Positions 7,271 to 14,270 of a stretch of 32,759 bases of DNA are shown here, one piece after another. The notes beneath the pieces are model-generated. The model did no database searches. It saw only the letters and a list, made by a program, of their open reading frames with translations, and had not been told where the DNA came from. The translations under genes were made by a program, and so were the position numbers. The stretch is from an uncultured Eubacteriales bacterium (GTDB taxonomy: Bacteria; Bacillota; Clostridia; Oscillospirales; Oscillospiraceae), in contig OMTF01000032.1 in assembly GCA_900313925.1 (NCBI GenBank), positions 1 to 32,759 on the forward strand, written 5' to 3'. Positions within the stretch are counted from its first letter, which is position 1, and every line of letters starts with the position of its first letter.

Positions 7271-8212
7271 TTATAAGCTCCTTCTGCAGCGGCACTTTCT
7301 TCCACCGATTGTAACCGCTGACATATCGTATTCCTCACACGCATGCTCGCACATCGGGCAGCGCGGCGCGAACGGGCATCCGACCTTCGGACGATTCCGC
7401 AGCGTGGGAGGTATGCCCTTCAGGACCGGCAGAACCTCTTTGCAATAAGACGGTGTAGCGCTGATCAGTGCGCGGGTATAGGGATGCTGCGGATGTTCCA
7501 TGATCTCATGAACCGAGCCGGTTTCCACAATATACCCGCCATACATAACGGCAATCTCGTCAGCAATATAGCTGACCGCTTTCAAATCGTGCGAGATAAA
7601 CAGGATTGCACTTCCCGAGCCCTTAAGTTCTCCCAGCAGGCGGATAATCTCATACTGCACAGTGCGATCCAATGCCGTCGTCGGCTCATCCGCAATCAGC
7701 AGCTTGGGCTGATTCATGACAGCAATGGCAATCATGATGCGCTGCAGCATTCCTCCGCTGCACTCAAAGGGGTAGCTCTTCAGAACCTGCTTCGGATCCC
7801 GAATGTGAATACGTTCCAAGAGCGGTATGGCAATCTGATCGACGTCTGCACCTTTCTTTCCGTGCGCTTCTCTGGTTTCCTGAAAGTGTTCACGGATTGT
7901 AAACAGTGGGTCAAATGCGCTCATGGGATTTTGCATTACGAAGCAGATATCCTCTCCCCGCAAACGGCGCATGTCATCTTCATTCCCAAGCGGAACTGGT
8001 ACTCCATCCATGGATACACTGCCGGAAACCTGCCAATCAGGAGGACGATGGACGCCTGCAATGGAGAGTCCTGTAACAGACTTTCCGCTGCCGCTTTCTC
8101 CAATCAGCCCCAACAAGTGTCCGGAAGGAATCCGAAAAGAGAGGTCCCGCACAACCGGCAGCATTTCGCCACTGTCTGCAAGATCTACGTTGAAATTTTG
8201 TACTTCAACCAT
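7271..8212 (-). CDS. Nickel/peptide-class ABC transporter ATPase, first subunit (NikD/OppD type)
   Basis: A 313-residue ATPase and partner of the following gene. Walker A is GESGSGKS, the signature is CSGGMLQR, and Walker B is LLIADEPTTALD. The C-terminal part contains GCPFAPRCPMCEHAC, the cysteine-rich oligopeptide-transporter C-terminal motif. A strong Shine-Dalgarno GGAGGG lies six bases before the ATG. It follows the second permease by 17 bp. The signature starts with Cys rather than Leu (CSGG instead of LSGG), a common variation in this subfamily. Confidence 0.92.
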   Translation of the reverse strand: MVEVQNFNVDLADSGEMLPVVRDLSFRIPSGHLLGLIGESGSGKSVTGLSIAGVHRPPDWQVSGSVSMDGVPVPLGNEDDMRRLRGEDICFVMQNPMSAFDPLFTIREHFQETREAHGKKGADVDQIAIPLLERIHIRDPKQVLKSYPFECSGGMLQRIMIAIAVMNQPKLLIADEPTTALDRTVQYEIIRLLGELKGSGSAILFISHDLKAVSYIADEIAVMYGGYIVETGSVHEIMEHPQHPYTRALISATPSYCKEVLPVLKGIPPTLRNRPKVGCPFAPRCPMCEHACEEYDMSAVTIGGRKCRCRRSL

Positions 8213-8229
8213 GATTTCCCTCCGACATC

Positions 8230-9066
8230 TTAATTTTCATCCACGCGTGCGCGCAGATTCTCGCCCAAAACATTCAGGCTCAGAACCGACACACACACCA
8301 TCAGGCTCGGCCAGAGAAGCGGGCCCATCGTCTGACGAATGACTTCACATCCTTCTTTAATCATGACACCCCATTCCGGCGTTGGCGGCGTAACGCCGAT
8401 TCCCAGATAGGAAAAGCCGGACAGGCCTACGATGGTAGAGCCGATATCCATGGTATAAAGCGCCAGCATCTGAGAAAAAATATTCGGCAGAATATGCTTG
8501 GCTATAATCTTGATGGAGCTGGTTCCACTGACTCTGGCCGCCGTAATATAATTGTGTTCCCGCAGACTGATTGTCATGCTGCGGGTAATGCGGGCATACC
8601 AAACCCAGTGTACCATCAGCATTGCCAGAACAATCTGATATGTACCTCCGCCCATGATGCCTACCAGAACCAGCACCAGAATCAGCTGGGGAAAGGACAT
8701 CAGTGCATCCACGATCCGCATAATCACCACATCCAGCGCACCGCCGACATAGCCGGAAATAACGCCGATCAGGATTCCAAGCGCAACGCCAATGGTGCTA
8801 ATCAGGACAGAAAAGCCAATCGAGGTTCTAATACCATACAGGCAGCGGGAGAAAATACACCGTCCAAGTTTGTCGGTTCCCATAGGAAACATCCTGCTGG
8901 GCCCCTCCAATTGATGTGCAAGATCAACTTCCAAGGGATCATTGGGCGCAAGCTGTTTGCAAAAAATGCCCGCCAGACACAAGAGTCCTAAAATAATAAT
9001 CGGAATAACAAGCCCGAGCGTTTTCGCCCAGCGTTTCTTCGCCTTCGGAGGTTTCAATTTTCTCAT
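8230..9066 (-). CDS. Nickel/peptide-class ABC transporter permease, second subunit (NikC/OppC type)
   Basis: A 278-residue membrane protein that forms half of the translocation channel. It has a basic cytoplasmic tail, a first membrane helix (LGLVIPIIILGLLCLAGIF), the OppC N-terminal segment ending in MGTDKLGRCIFSR, and the EAA-type coupling loop around EHNYITAARVSGTSSIKII. I chose the ATG at 9066 because it overlaps the previous stop codon by 4 nt (ATGA) and gives a proper OppC N-terminus; longer readings add 55 residues with no family match. Confidence 0.92.
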   Translation of the reverse strand: MRKLKPPKAKKRWAKTLGLVIPIIILGLLCLAGIFCKQLAPNDPLEVDLAHQLEGPSRMFPMGTDKLGRCIFSRCLYGIRTSIGFSVLISTIGVALGILIGVISGYVGGALDVVIMRIVDALMSFPQLILVLVLVGIMGGGTYQIVLAMLMVHWVWYARITRSMTISLREHNYITAARVSGTSSIKIIAKHILPNIFSQMLALYTMDIGSTIVGLSGFSYLGIGVTPPTPEWGVMIKEGCEVIRQTMGPLLWPSLMVCVSVLSLNVLGENLRARVDEN

Positions 9067-10001
9067 GCCGACGCTCCCAAACGAATACGAGGATCCAAAA
9101 TGGCACAGATCACATCGGAAATCAGATTTGCCAGTAGGAAGACCACTGCCATAAACACTACATATGCCTGAATAACCGGGTAATCCCGCGCCGTGATGGA
9201 CGAAGTGATCAATCTGCCCAGCCCGGGCCACGCAAAGATATTTTCAACCACGACGCTTCCGGCAATCATATTGCCGAAAGAGATTCCAAAGGAGCCTACC
9301 ACCGGCAGGAGGGCATTTCGCATAACGTGCTTGCCTGTAATCGTCAGCCGCCGCAGGCCGCGCAGATCTGCATACTGAACATAGTCAGAGCTGTAGGCCG
9401 ATAGCATGCTGTTTCGCAGCATACGCGAGTAGCTGGCAATATAGCCGCAGGCCAGCACAAAAGAAGGCATAATAAAATATTTCAGCCCTTGTTTGCCGGA
9501 CGGCGGCAGAATTTTCAGTTTCAGAGCGAAAAACCGGATAAACAGATATCCCAGTACAAACGAAGGGAGCGCAACTCCCAGCATCGTAAACACGCGGGTC
9601 AAATTATCCGCAAACCCTTCCGGCTTCTGCACGGAGAGGATTGCAAACAGCGGGGTCAGAATCAGAATCCAAAGCAACGCTGCAAGCGTGAGCTGGATTG
9701 TGTTTCCAAAACAACTCCAGATCATATTCAGCACCGGCTCTCTGGACGAATAAGATGTGCCGAAGTCCAGCTGCAATGCGCTCTTCAGCCACAGTCCATA
9801 TTGTACAACAAGCGGCTTGTCCAGTCCCAGCATTCTGGCAACAATCTCCCGGTTCTCTTCTGTCGCCTGGATATTATGTCCTGCCATATAGATGCCCACT
9901 GCATCCGCCGGGACAATGCGGACCAGCAGAAATATCACGACAGAAATAATAAGCAGAACCGGTATCATGCCGATCAGTCTTTTTGTGATGTATTTGGCCA
10001 T
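9063..10001 (-). CDS. Nickel/peptide-class ABC transporter permease, first subunit (NikB/OppB type)
   Basis: A 312-residue membrane protein of the OppB/DppB/NikB type. The N-terminus MAKYITKRLIGMIPVLLIIS leads into the first helix, then comes the extracytoplasmic loop with GLDKPLVVQYGLWL and LDFGTSY, and a coupling loop around QYADLRGLRRLTITGKHV. I chose the ATG at 10001 because AAAGGA sits 8 bp upstream; an ATG at 10007 would be only 2 bp from it. It is the third transporter-operon gene after the methyltransferase and overlaps the second permease by 4 nt. Confidence 0.92.
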   Translation of the reverse strand: MAKYITKRLIGMIPVLLIISVVIFLLVRIVPADAVGIYMAGHNIQATEENREIVARMLGLDKPLVVQYGLWLKSALQLDFGTSYSSREPVLNMIWSCFGNTIQLTLAALLWILILTPLFAILSVQKPEGFADNLTRVFTMLGVALPSFVLGYLFIRFFALKLKILPPSGKQGLKYFIMPSFVLACGYIASYSRMLRNSMLSAYSSDYVQYADLRGLRRLTITGKHVMRNALLPVVGSFGISFGNMIAGSVVVENIFAWPGLGRLITSSITARDYPVIQAYVVFMAVVFLLANLISDVICAILDPRIRLGASA

Positions 10002-10075
10002 ATCCATAATCCTTTCACAAGGGAAGGCAGCGGCCGTCATAGTGCGGCCGCTGCCGGGAAAATGAAATATCGGAC

Positions 10076-11668
10076 TCAGTCGTCCATTGTGATCGTGCTC
10101 AGCGGCATATCGTATGCACCGTTGAAGGTCACGCCGGAAATGCCGGTACGGAATGCAGCCTTGTTCGTCATATTGGACATCGGAATTACAACTGCTTCGT
10201 CATTCCACTGGTTGAACACCTGACGATAAATCTCTGTGCGTGCCGCCTCATCAGGCTCTACGATGGCAGTATGGAACAGCTCGTAGAGTGCAGTCTGCTC
10301 TTCTTCGCTTACGCCTCTGCGGGACAGTGCAAAAATCTGGCTGTCCTCGGGATTCAGTGCCTCCATGGTGGAGTGCGGATCGTAGGGGAAGCCCCAAGAA
10401 ATGTAGTCAATCATGTCGTAGGTCCCGTCAAGGCGGTACGTCCACAGGGTCGATGCATCGGTCTGATCCATCTGCAGATCCACGCCGATCTCTTTGTACA
10501 TGGACTGCATGAGCTGTGCCTGCGTAACCTTGTCCGGATCGGAGCCGTCATAGACATAGGTAATGACGAGCGATTTGCCGTCCTTCTCCCGGATGCCAGT
10601 GGCATCATTCATCTTCCAGCCGGCTTCATCCAGAAGCTGATTGGCCAGGTCTTGATCATAGTCATAGACATTGTCATACTCCACATCGCAGTATGCCATG
10701 TTCTTGGTGAAGAGGCCGTACTGGTTGCCTGTGGCCGGATACTCCAGGCCCTGATACACAGTTTCACCGATCTCATCGCGATCCAGGCCATAAATCAGCG
10801 CCTGCCGCACCCTGATGTCCTGCAAGTTCTCATGGCCGGAGTACATAACGATCTGGCGCACCATGGTCGGTTCTTCGGAGATGGCAGTATCAAAACCTTC
10901 TTTGTCTACAAAGCTCAGGAAGGAAGCAGTGTTGAAGGAGCTGGAGGTATAGTTGTCATAAATCATATCCAACTCACCGGATTCCAGATTAGCAGCCATC
11001 GTTTCTCCATCCGGGATGATGTGCAGCGTGAAGCCGTCAATCTCCGGCATATCGCCCCAATAATACTCGTTGCGTGCAAACTTGGCATACTCGCCGTCCT
11101 TGTGCTCAAGCAGGACCCAGGGACCGATGCCAATCGGCTCTTTGCAGGGCTCCTCGAAGGGATCGCCGCCATCCGGGAAGGCAGAGGGCGCCAGCATACG
11201 AACCGGGCAATAGCTTGCCAGTTCCTGCAGCGCAGGATAGTAGGTCTGATCCAGCTTGATCACAAGCGTTGCATCATCGGTCGCCTCAATGGAGACGATG
11301 TGTGCCAGCAATGCCATCCACGTATTCTCGTCCTTGTGCTTCACAGCCATATCCAGATTCTGCTTGGCCACATTGGCATCGAAGTCTTCGCCGTTAGAGA
11401 ATTTTACATTGGGACGGATGTGGAAGGTGTAGACCGTACCATCTTCGCTGATCTCCCAGCGCTCTGCGAGAGCGGGGATTGCCTCGCCGTTGCGGAAATC
11501 GACCAGTGCGTCAAAAACCCATGCCTGTGCAGTCAGGGAGCCGGTGGTGTGGGCCGTCAGATTGCCAATATCCTCGGTACCGCCGAGCTCCAGCCATTTC
11601 TCCTGTTCCTCCGTACTGTCGGAAGACGCAGCATCCTTTGAGCTGCACGCTGCCAGCGAAAATACCAT
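10076..11668 (-). CDS. Nickel/peptide-class ABC transporter substrate-binding lipoprotein (NikA type), apparent frameshift in the signal peptide
   Basis: Extracellular solute-binding protein of family 5 (SBP_bac_5), 530 residues in the open frame, resembling NikA and CntA. Seen: lipobox LAAC, then WVFDALVDFRNGEAIPALAE near the start, GIGPWVLLEHKDGEYAKF, and EIGVDLQMDQTDASTLWTYR. The open frame starts MVFSLAAC, too short for a signal peptide. Upstream, an ideal Shine-Dalgarno (AGGAG, 11720-11724) serves ATGs at 11712 and 11706, but that frame ends after about a dozen codons. Adding one A to the A6 run (11698-11703) would join them into MKMKKRIVTLLLALTMVFSL plus AAC, a normal lipoprotein signal. 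It may therefore be a frameshifted gene, a slippage site or a sequencing error. Confidence 0.88.
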   Translation of the reverse strand: MVFSLAACSSKDAASSDSTEEQEKWLELGGTEDIGNLTAHTTGSLTAQAWVFDALVDFRNGEAIPALAERWEISEDGTVYTFHIRPNVKFSNGEDFDANVAKQNLDMAVKHKDENTWMALLAHIVSIEATDDATLVIKLDQTYYPALQELASYCPVRMLAPSAFPDGGDPFEEPCKEPIGIGPWVLLEHKDGEYAKFARNEYYWGDMPEIDGFTLHIIPDGETMAANLESGELDMIYDNYTSSSFNTASFLSFVDKEGFDTAISEEPTMVRQIVMYSGHENLQDIRVRQALIYGLDRDEIGETVYQGLEYPATGNQYGLFTKNMAYCDVEYDNVYDYDQDLANQLLDEAGWKMNDATGIREKDGKSLVITYVYDGSDPDKVTQAQLMQSMYKEIGVDLQMDQTDASTLWTYRLDGTYDMIDYISWGFPYDPHSTMEALNPEDSQIFALSRRGVSEEEQTALYELFHTAIVEPDEAARTEIYRQVFNQWNDEAVVIPMSNMTNKAAFRTGISGVTFNGAYDMPLSTITMDD

Positions 11669-11697
11669 AGTCAGTGCCAGCAGAAGTGTGACAATTC

Positions 11698-11703
11698 TTT
11701 TTT
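11698..11703 (-). other. A6 run where the binding-protein reading frame breaks
   Basis: Six T on the plus strand read as six A within the start region. Translation from the well-placed ATGs gives MKMKKELSHFCWH and a stop, while the lipoprotein frame is offset by one base. Seven A would restore it. Homopolymer tracts of this kind are prone to indel errors in sequencing and to slippage in cells. Confidence 0.75.
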
Positions 11704-11732
11704 CATTTTCATTAAACTTCTCCTTATCTATT

Positions 11733-11755
11733 TGATCCGCATTTATGCGGGATCA
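11733..11755 (-). promoter_or_regulatory. Hairpin spanning the methyltransferase stop codon
   Basis: TGATCCGC and GCGGGATCA pair with one bulged base around a short AT-rich loop. It covers the methyltransferase stop codon and lies just before the binding-protein Shine-Dalgarno. It has no U-tract, so a processing or mRNA-stability role is more likely than termination. It could raise binding-protein levels relative to the methyltransferase. Confidence 0.45.
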
Positions 11756-13209
11756 TTCTCTGGCTTTTTTGCTCTTACAGCGAAAAGCGGTGCAAATGCA
11801 TATACCCTTTGCTCTTCCGGCGTCCGCGCTGTGGAAGAAAGCTCTAAGCTTTCCACTTCTGTCATGCCTTGACGCACAAGCGCTTCGCAGTCCCATTCCG
11901 GACGTTTTTGCGAGGAAAGCGGCATGCCCCACGCAGAATTCTCACAAGCGCGGTTCTCCTCCGACTGGCTGTACGGATAGAGCACCGGATCAAACTTGGC
12001 GCGAGACGCTTCATCGTACAGATAATAATACCAGTTTGCATCCACATACAGAATCAGTCCACCCGGCTTCAGAACCCGCTTCCACTGTGCAAAGGTTTCC
12101 TCCGGCTGATACAGCGTCCAGACCAGATTGCGGCAAACGACCACATCGAATGTCCCATCCGGGAACGGCAATTCACCGGCATCTGTGCAGAGATAACGCA
12201 CGTCCAAACCAATGGCGGCGGCATTTTTCTTCGCCGAACGAATGCGCTGATCGCTCAGGTCCACACCTGTCACACGATGCCCCGCTTTAGCAAGGGCGCA
12301 GGCAACAAAGCCGCCACCGGTTCCCACATCCAGAATATCCAGGCTCTTTCCGTCCGGCAGATACTGTCCGTAAATCTCCGCCCATTTTTCCAATGCTTCA
12401 TCCGGATAAATCTTCTCGTCCTCTGCCTGATTCCAATAGCTCCGGACAAACTGTTTTTTCTCTTCCAGCTCCGGCTTGACCGCACAGATCTCAAAGAACG
12501 GTGTTGCTGCATACAGGCAACGCTCCCATTCCGTGTAGACCTCAGCGCTGATATCCGAGCGTATTTCAATGTCTGTGAAGCCCAGCTGCACCAATGTCTG
12601 CCGATCCCATGCAGGACGCGGAACATCAGAAAGCGGGAGCGTATCATAAAATGCCTTGTCATCCGTGCAGACACGCATGTCTACACCATAACGTTCTTTG
12701 CATGTCTGCTCATTGCTTCGCACCCATGCTGCGATTTCCGGGTGATAGAATTCCAGATGCCAATTGGCATCATAGACAATGACCTTTCCCCCCGGCTTCA
12801 GTACGCGCTTCCATTCCAAATAAGCCGCTGCTGGATCATACAGAGTCCAGACTACATTTCGGCTTACCACCAGATCAAATGTGTCATCCGGAAAATCCAG
12901 CGCATGATTATCCATTACACGAAACTCCGGATTTACGCCGTCCCGCTCCGCCCGCATACGGGCTGTTTTGATCGCATTTTCATTCGCATCAATTCCAATT
13001 ACCTCGTGGCCTTCGGCGGACAGAAGTCTTGCAAAATAGCCGCCGCCAGTTCCGACATCGAGGATTTTTAAATTTGGGTCCGGGGCAAAGTGGGAAAGGA
13101 TTTCGTTGGCCCATATTTTCTCATGGACCGTATCCGGAGCATATTCTTTGCCAGGTTTGCCAGTATAGTATTGTTTCCACCAGTTGCTTGTAATTTCAAA
13201 GTTTCCCAT
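11743..13209 (-). CDS. Tandem SAM-dependent methyltransferase (two class I domains in one protein)
   Basis: 488 residues holding two complete copies of a class I methyltransferase domain. Copy 1 has the SAM motif KILDVGTGGGYFA at residues 48-60 and acidic GIDANE; copy 2 has DILDVGTGGGFVA near residue 290 and GVDLSD. Both copies share RNxVWTLYxP, WKRVLKPGG and DANWxxxxY in the same order, so the protein probably arose by internal duplication and fusion. Single-domain relatives are usually about 240 residues. Ideal Shine-Dalgarno GGAGG seven bases before the ATG. It lies between the DUF4198-like gene and the binding protein in an operon with an exporter. Substrate unknown; a role in making or modifying a metal ligand is inference only. 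Confidence 0.88.
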   Translation of the reverse strand: MGNFEITSNWWKQYYTGKPGKEYAPDTVHEKIWANEILSHFAPDPNLKILDVGTGGGYFARLLSAEGHEVIGIDANENAIKTARMRAERDGVNPEFRVMDNHALDFPDDTFDLVVSRNVVWTLYDPAAAYLEWKRVLKPGGKVIVYDANWHLEFYHPEIAAWVRSNEQTCKERYGVDMRVCTDDKAFYDTLPLSDVPRPAWDRQTLVQLGFTDIEIRSDISAEVYTEWERCLYAATPFFEICAVKPELEEKKQFVRSYWNQAEDEKIYPDEALEKWAEIYGQYLPDGKSLDILDVGTGGGFVACALAKAGHRVTGVDLSDQRIRSAKKNAAAIGLDVRYLCTDAGELPFPDGTFDVVVCRNLVWTLYQPEETFAQWKRVLKPGGLILYVDANWYYYLYDEASRAKFDPVLYPYSQSEENRACENSAWGMPLSSQKRPEWDCEALVRQGMTEVESLELSSTARTPEEQRVYAFAPLFAVRAKKPENDPA

Positions 13210-13239
13210 CGCAGTTCCTCCGTTTGCTCTGCACCGGCT

Positions 13240-13968
13240 TCAACGTGCACAGTAGGTAAAGGTTGAGGTAACCGCCCGCTCTTCATATTCGCCGGGGATT
13301 GACTCGTCCAAACCGGCGCGGTAGATCAGGCAATACGTTCCCGGTTTCTGGGCAGAGAAAAGCAGGCTGCCATCCCGGTCCGTGAGCAGCATCTTCTCCG
13401 TGTACTCCGTTCCATCAAAATAAACCAGCGTGGTAGACACCAGACCCTCAGCAGCGCCGTCACGCATCAGGCGAAACCGCAGAATTTCAGAATTACTGCT
13501 CCAGTCTTCCAGGAAAAACGCGATTCTGCTTTCCGGATAAAATGGAACTGTACCGTGCGCTGTGCCAATTGAAAACACTGTGGTATAAACCTGAAAATAA
13601 TTGGTGACAGTCTCACTCAAAGGGAGATTCCGACGTACACCCTCATACCAGTTGTCATTGCCATCATGTCCGTAGGTGTTATTATATATCGCAATCAGTT
13701 GATATACTCCGGCATCCGGAGCCCGGAATCTTATGTGGTAAAAATCTCCGTTTCCCTTTTCCGGCGTCAAAAGGACTTTTTCTCCATTATGATCAAGATA
13801 AAAAATCTGGAACTCGTCTGCCCGACAGAAGCCATCCGGACGCATATTGTGCCCCCAGCGCAAAACAGCATTAACTGTTTCCCCGGGAGCATAATCGGAT
13901 TGCTCTGTTTCAATCCATGCTTCGTGTCCGTAGACCATCAAATCGGTTGTATCCACATTCTTTGGCAT
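13240..13968 (-). CDS. DUF4198-like protein, first gene of the transporter operon
   Basis: 242 residues, mostly beta-strand-like. The N-terminal part VYGHEAWIETEQSDYAPGET followed by VNAVLRWGHNM fits DUF4198, a family often beside nickel and cobalt transporters; the HExW histidine and a second GH are probable metal ligands. Unlike typical members it shows no signal peptide: only about ten polar residues precede the domain. I chose the ATG at 13968 because AAGGGGGG lies six bases upstream; a longer frame to 14025 adds a polar, non-family stretch. The family assignment is from motif memory, so confidence is moderate. It is 30 bp upstream of the methyltransferase and probably cotranscribed from the promoter at 14029-14057. 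Confidence 0.65.
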   Translation of the reverse strand: MPKNVDTTDLMVYGHEAWIETEQSDYAPGETVNAVLRWGHNMRPDGFCRADEFQIFYLDHNGEKVLLTPEKGNGDFYHIRFRAPDAGVYQLIAIYNNTYGHDGNDNWYEGVRRNLPLSETVTNYFQVYTTVFSIGTAHGTVPFYPESRIAFFLEDWSSNSEILRFRLMRDGAAEGLVSTTLVYFDGTEYTEKMLLTDRDGSLLFSAQKPGTYCLIYRAGLDESIPGEYEERAVTSTFTYCAR

Positions 13969-14028
13969 ATTCTTCCCCCCTTGAATCTCTTCATAATCTC
14001 TATATTGCGTTATTTCACAGAGCATCTT

Positions 14029-14057
14029 AGTATAGTTTTTTCTCCGTTTGGGAACAA
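14029..14057 (-). promoter_or_regulatory. Sigma-A promoter for the eight-gene transporter/methyltransferase operon
   Basis: On the minus strand TTGTTC (14052-14057) and TATACT (14029-14034) are 17 bp apart, 61 bp before the chosen start codon. A small CCCC/GGGG palindrome (about 14059-14069) lies directly upstream of the -35 box and could be an operator. I see no NikR-type GTATGA-N16-TCATAC site. Confidence 0.65.
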
Positions 14058-14196
14058 GCCCCGGAGGGGGATTCTAATTTATATGATTTTTTTGTTTTTT
14101 AAGACCATAATTTGTATTATTTCGGGAGTTTGACACCTAAAAATGCGAAAAGCCTTAATGTGGCTTAATTTTTTGCGCAAACTATAATGTTTTGTA

Positions 14197-14225
14197 TTGC
14201 GTATATGCGTATATTGTGGTAGAAT
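14197..14225 (+). promoter_or_regulatory. Promoter of the transposase gene
   Basis: TTGCGT (14197-14202) and TAGAAT (14220-14225) with a 17-bp spacer, 45 bp before the transposase ATG. Confidence 0.65.
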
Positions 14226-14257
14226 TAAAGATAGGAATGATGAAACCACATTATATG

Positions 14258-14269
14258 GAGGAATTCCTC
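14258..14269 (+). promoter_or_regulatory. Self-complementary ribosome binding site of the transposase
   Basis: GAGGAATTCCTC is a 12-nt palindrome that includes the Shine-Dalgarno GGAGG and ends one base before the ATG. A GAGG/CCTC stem with AATT loop would hide the ribosome site, which would keep transposase levels low. Confidence 0.5.
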
Positions 14270-14270
14270 T

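Noticed and set aside
10271-11641. 456-codon plus-strand open frame
   Set aside because: Antisense to the binding-protein gene; its length reflects codon bias on the opposite strand.
11869-13071. 400-codon plus-strand open frame
   Set aside because: Lies wholly antisense to the tandem methyltransferase, whose domains and ribosome site are clear; no recognisable protein on the other strand.
13969-14128. NikR operator upstream of the transporter operon
   Set aside because: No GTATGA-N16-TCATAC-like pair found; the only symmetrical element is a short CCCC/GGGG palindrome.
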